DNA of 7,115 nucleotides from Alphaproteobacteria bacterium (GTDB taxonomy: Bacteria > Pseudomonadota > Alphaproteobacteria > UBA8366), in assembly GCA_029861675.1 (NCBI GenBank), contig JAOTYV010000260.1, positions 1 to 7,115 on the forward strand, written 5' to 3'. The notes beneath the pieces were generated by a model. The model was not told where the DNA came from. It did no database searches and saw nothing but the letters and a program-made list of their open reading frames with translations. The translations under genes and the position numbers were made by a program. Positions 5,791 through 7,115 of the stretch are shown piece after piece (within the stretch, counting starts at the first letter, position 1; every line of letters starts with the position of its first letter).

Positions 5791-6636
5791 ATGGACGTGG
5801 AACTTGCGACCACCGGCGCGCGCCTGGGTGCGGAGATACGCGGTGTCGACCTGACGCAGCCGGTTGACGGCGCGACCTTCACGGCAATCGAGAATGCCTT
5901 CGATGAACATGGCGTTATCATTTTCCGCAACCAGCGGATCTCACCGGCGCAGCAAGTGGCCTTCAGCGGCCGTTTCGGCGAGGTCGCAATCAACCATAAC
6001 GGCGCAAAATACGGCATCGAAGGCAACCCCGAGATCTATATCATCTCGAACGTTACGGAGAACGACCGTCCGATCGGCATCCGCCGCGCGGGCGAATCCT
6101 GGCACAGCGACATGAGCTATACCAAGCGGCCGGCGCGCGCGACGATGCTCTACGCGGTCGAGGTCCCGCAACTGCATGGCCTCACACTCGGAGACACGAA
6201 ATTCGCGAATGCGGCCGCGGCGTGGAATGCCTTGCCGGAATCGATGAAACGCAAAATCGAAGACCTGAACGCCGTCTTCGATTTTCGCGGCCGCAAACGG
6301 TCCCGTCCGATCGATGACGAGATCGTGGCGCAGTTTCCGCCGGTGCAGCATCCCATCGTCCGGACGCATCCACGCACCGGCCGGAAGAGCCTCTATGTCA
6401 TGCGCGGCGACTGCACCGCCATCGCCGGCATGGAGACGGCGGAAGCCGAAGGCCTGATCGCGGCACTGGCCGACCACATCATCCGGCCCGAATTCATTTA
6501 TCGTCACCGCTGGCGTCCGGGCGATTTCGTGATATGGGACAATTGCACCGTGCAACACAATGCCGTGCTCGACTACGATCTTCCGCTTCGCCGCCTGATG
6601 TGGCGAACGACCGTCAAGGGTGACGCGCCCCGATGA
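5791..6636 (+). CDS. TauD/TfdA-family 2-oxoglutarate-dependent dioxygenase
   Basis: A complete 281-residue oxygenase. The N-terminal block LGAEIRGVDL, HGVIIFRNQ, FSGRFGEV and the core GESWHSDMSY are family hallmarks. Iron ligands, numbered from the ATG at 5791, are H105, D107 and H256 (in DNCTVQHNA), with R267 eleven residues later as 2-oxoglutarate ligand. THPRTGRKSLYVM and HRWRPGDFVIWDN match the same blocks in the divergent dioxygenase, so the two are distant paralogues. An ATG at 5782 is in frame, but GGGAG (5777-5781) would touch it; the ATG at 5791 has that site at a normal 9-base distance and is preferred. The luciferase-like monooxygenase gene follows after 69 bp on the same strand, probably in one transcript. 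Hydroxylation next to a heteroatom, with cleavage, is the usual chemistry of the family; the substrate is unknown. Confidence 0.9.
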   Translation: MDVELATTGARLGAEIRGVDLTQPVDGATFTAIENAFDEHGVIIFRNQRISPAQQVAFSGRFGEVAINHNGAKYGIEGNPEIYIISNVTENDRPIGIRRAGESWHSDMSYTKRPARATMLYAVEVPQLHGLTLGDTKFANAAAAWNALPESMKRKIEDLNAVFDFRGRKRSRPIDDEIVAQFPPVQHPIVRTHPRTGRKSLYVMRGDCTAIAGMETAEAEGLIAALADHIIRPEFIYRHRWRPGDFVIWDNCTVQHNAVLDYDLPLRRLMWRTTVKGDAPR

Positions 6637-6705
6637 TGCGCCGAGACGTCGCGGCTTATCTGCGTCCCGCACCGTGCAATTGAGAGGATAAAGGAGAACC
6701 GTCAC

Positions 6706-7115
6706 ATGGGCCTGCCACTTTCCGACAAAATTCAGGTCGGCGTCCAGACAATCCACCGTCGCACCGAACCGGCAACCGGCCCGTGGCATCCGACGATCGA
6801 GGACGGCCGCGCGATCGTCTCCCTGGTGGATCGGCTCGGCTACGATTCGATCTGGGTCGGGGACCACCTGTCGTTCGCCATCCCGATCCTAGATCCGATC
6901 ATCCAATTGGCCCAGGCGGCCGTCGTCAGCGAGCGGCTGATGATCGGCACCGGCGTCTATCTGCTGCCGCTGCGTCATCCCGGCCCCGTCGCGAAGCAGA
7001 TCGCCACCCTCGACCTGGTGACCGGCGGACGTCTGATCTTCGGTGTCGGCGTCGGCGGCGAGTTCCAGACCGATTACGACGTCGCCGGGGTGCCGATGCA
7101 GGAACGCGGCGCCCG
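6706..7115 (+). CDS. LLM-class (luciferase-like) flavin/F420-dependent oxidoreductase, partial
   Basis: The first 136 codons are present and the gene runs off the right edge; family members are usually 280-350 residues. It begins MGLPLSDKIQVGVQT and contains LVDRLGYDSIWVGDHL (40-55), LMIGTGVYLLPLRHPGPVAK (78-97), QIATLDLVTGGRLIFGVGVG (98-117) and GVPMQERGA near the visible end. These match the first half of the bacterial-luciferase-like TIM barrel, whose members use reduced FMN or coenzyme F420. The pattern does not settle which cofactor is used. AAGGAG (6691-6696) lies 9 bases before the ATG, so the start is secure. It lies downstream of a TauD/TfdA dioxygenase on the same strand and may oxidise a related intermediate, as a monooxygenase or dehydrogenase. 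Confidence 0.87.
   Translation, partial: MGLPLSDKIQVGVQTIHRRTEPATGPWHPTIEDGRAIVSLVDRLGYDSIWVGDHLSFAIPILDPIIQLAQAAVVSERLMIGTGVYLLPLRHPGPVAKQIATLDLVTGGRLIFGVGVGGEFQTDYDVAGVPMQERGA

Noticed and set aside
5941..6867. A 308-codon open frame on the minus strand
   Set aside because: It is antisense to a clear TauD/TfdA dioxygenase and the luciferase-like gene, and has no recognisable motif.

Overview
The window looks like a piece of a GC-rich bacterial chromosome, most likely an alphaproteobacterium or another Pseudomonadota. That placement is an inference from the high GC of the coding regions (72% by hand count at 481-540), the strong Shine-Dalgarno sites and the gene families present; no taxonomic marker is in the window. 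It is dominated by oxidative small-molecule metabolism. Four Fe(II)/2-oxoglutarate-dependent oxygenases (three of the TauD/TfdA type, one of the PhyH type) lie with a short-chain dehydrogenase, a haloacid-dehalogenase-like hydrolase, a VOC/glyoxalase-fold protein and a luciferase-like flavin monooxygenase.

Layout from left to right: the N-terminal part of a TauD/TfdA dioxygenase runs off the left edge on the minus strand (1-192). An SDR oxidoreductase diverges from it (272-1015, +). A strikingly AT-rich region follows (about 1030-1830) with one gene, a putative HExxH zinc metalloprotease (1037-1693, -) that has its own candidate promoter. Next are a HAD type II hydrolase (1930-2607, +) and, convergent with it across a small hairpin, a VOC protein (2664-3263, -). 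Upstream of the VOC gene are a 229-bp spacer rich in inverted repeats, a PhyH-family dioxygenase (3493-4659, -) and a TfdA-like dioxygenase (4699-5595, -), the last two 39 bp apart and probably one operon. A divergent control region with two adjacent palindromes (5691-5715) separates these from another TauD/TfdA dioxygenase (5791-6636, +) and a luciferase-like monooxygenase that runs off the right edge (6706-7115, +).

How the genes work together: the 2OG oxygenases, flavin monooxygenase, ring-cleavage-like VOC protein, SDR and HAD hydrolase would fit stepwise oxidative breakdown of an organic substrate, for example an aryloxy, halogenated or sulfonated compound. No transporter or regulator is visible and the substrate cannot be read from the sequence, so the pathway is inference. 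The metalloprotease gene does not fit this theme and looks acquired. The most unusual points are this AT-rich insert, the SDR without the standard catalytic serine, the HAD protein with altered motif I, and the palindromes in two spacers.
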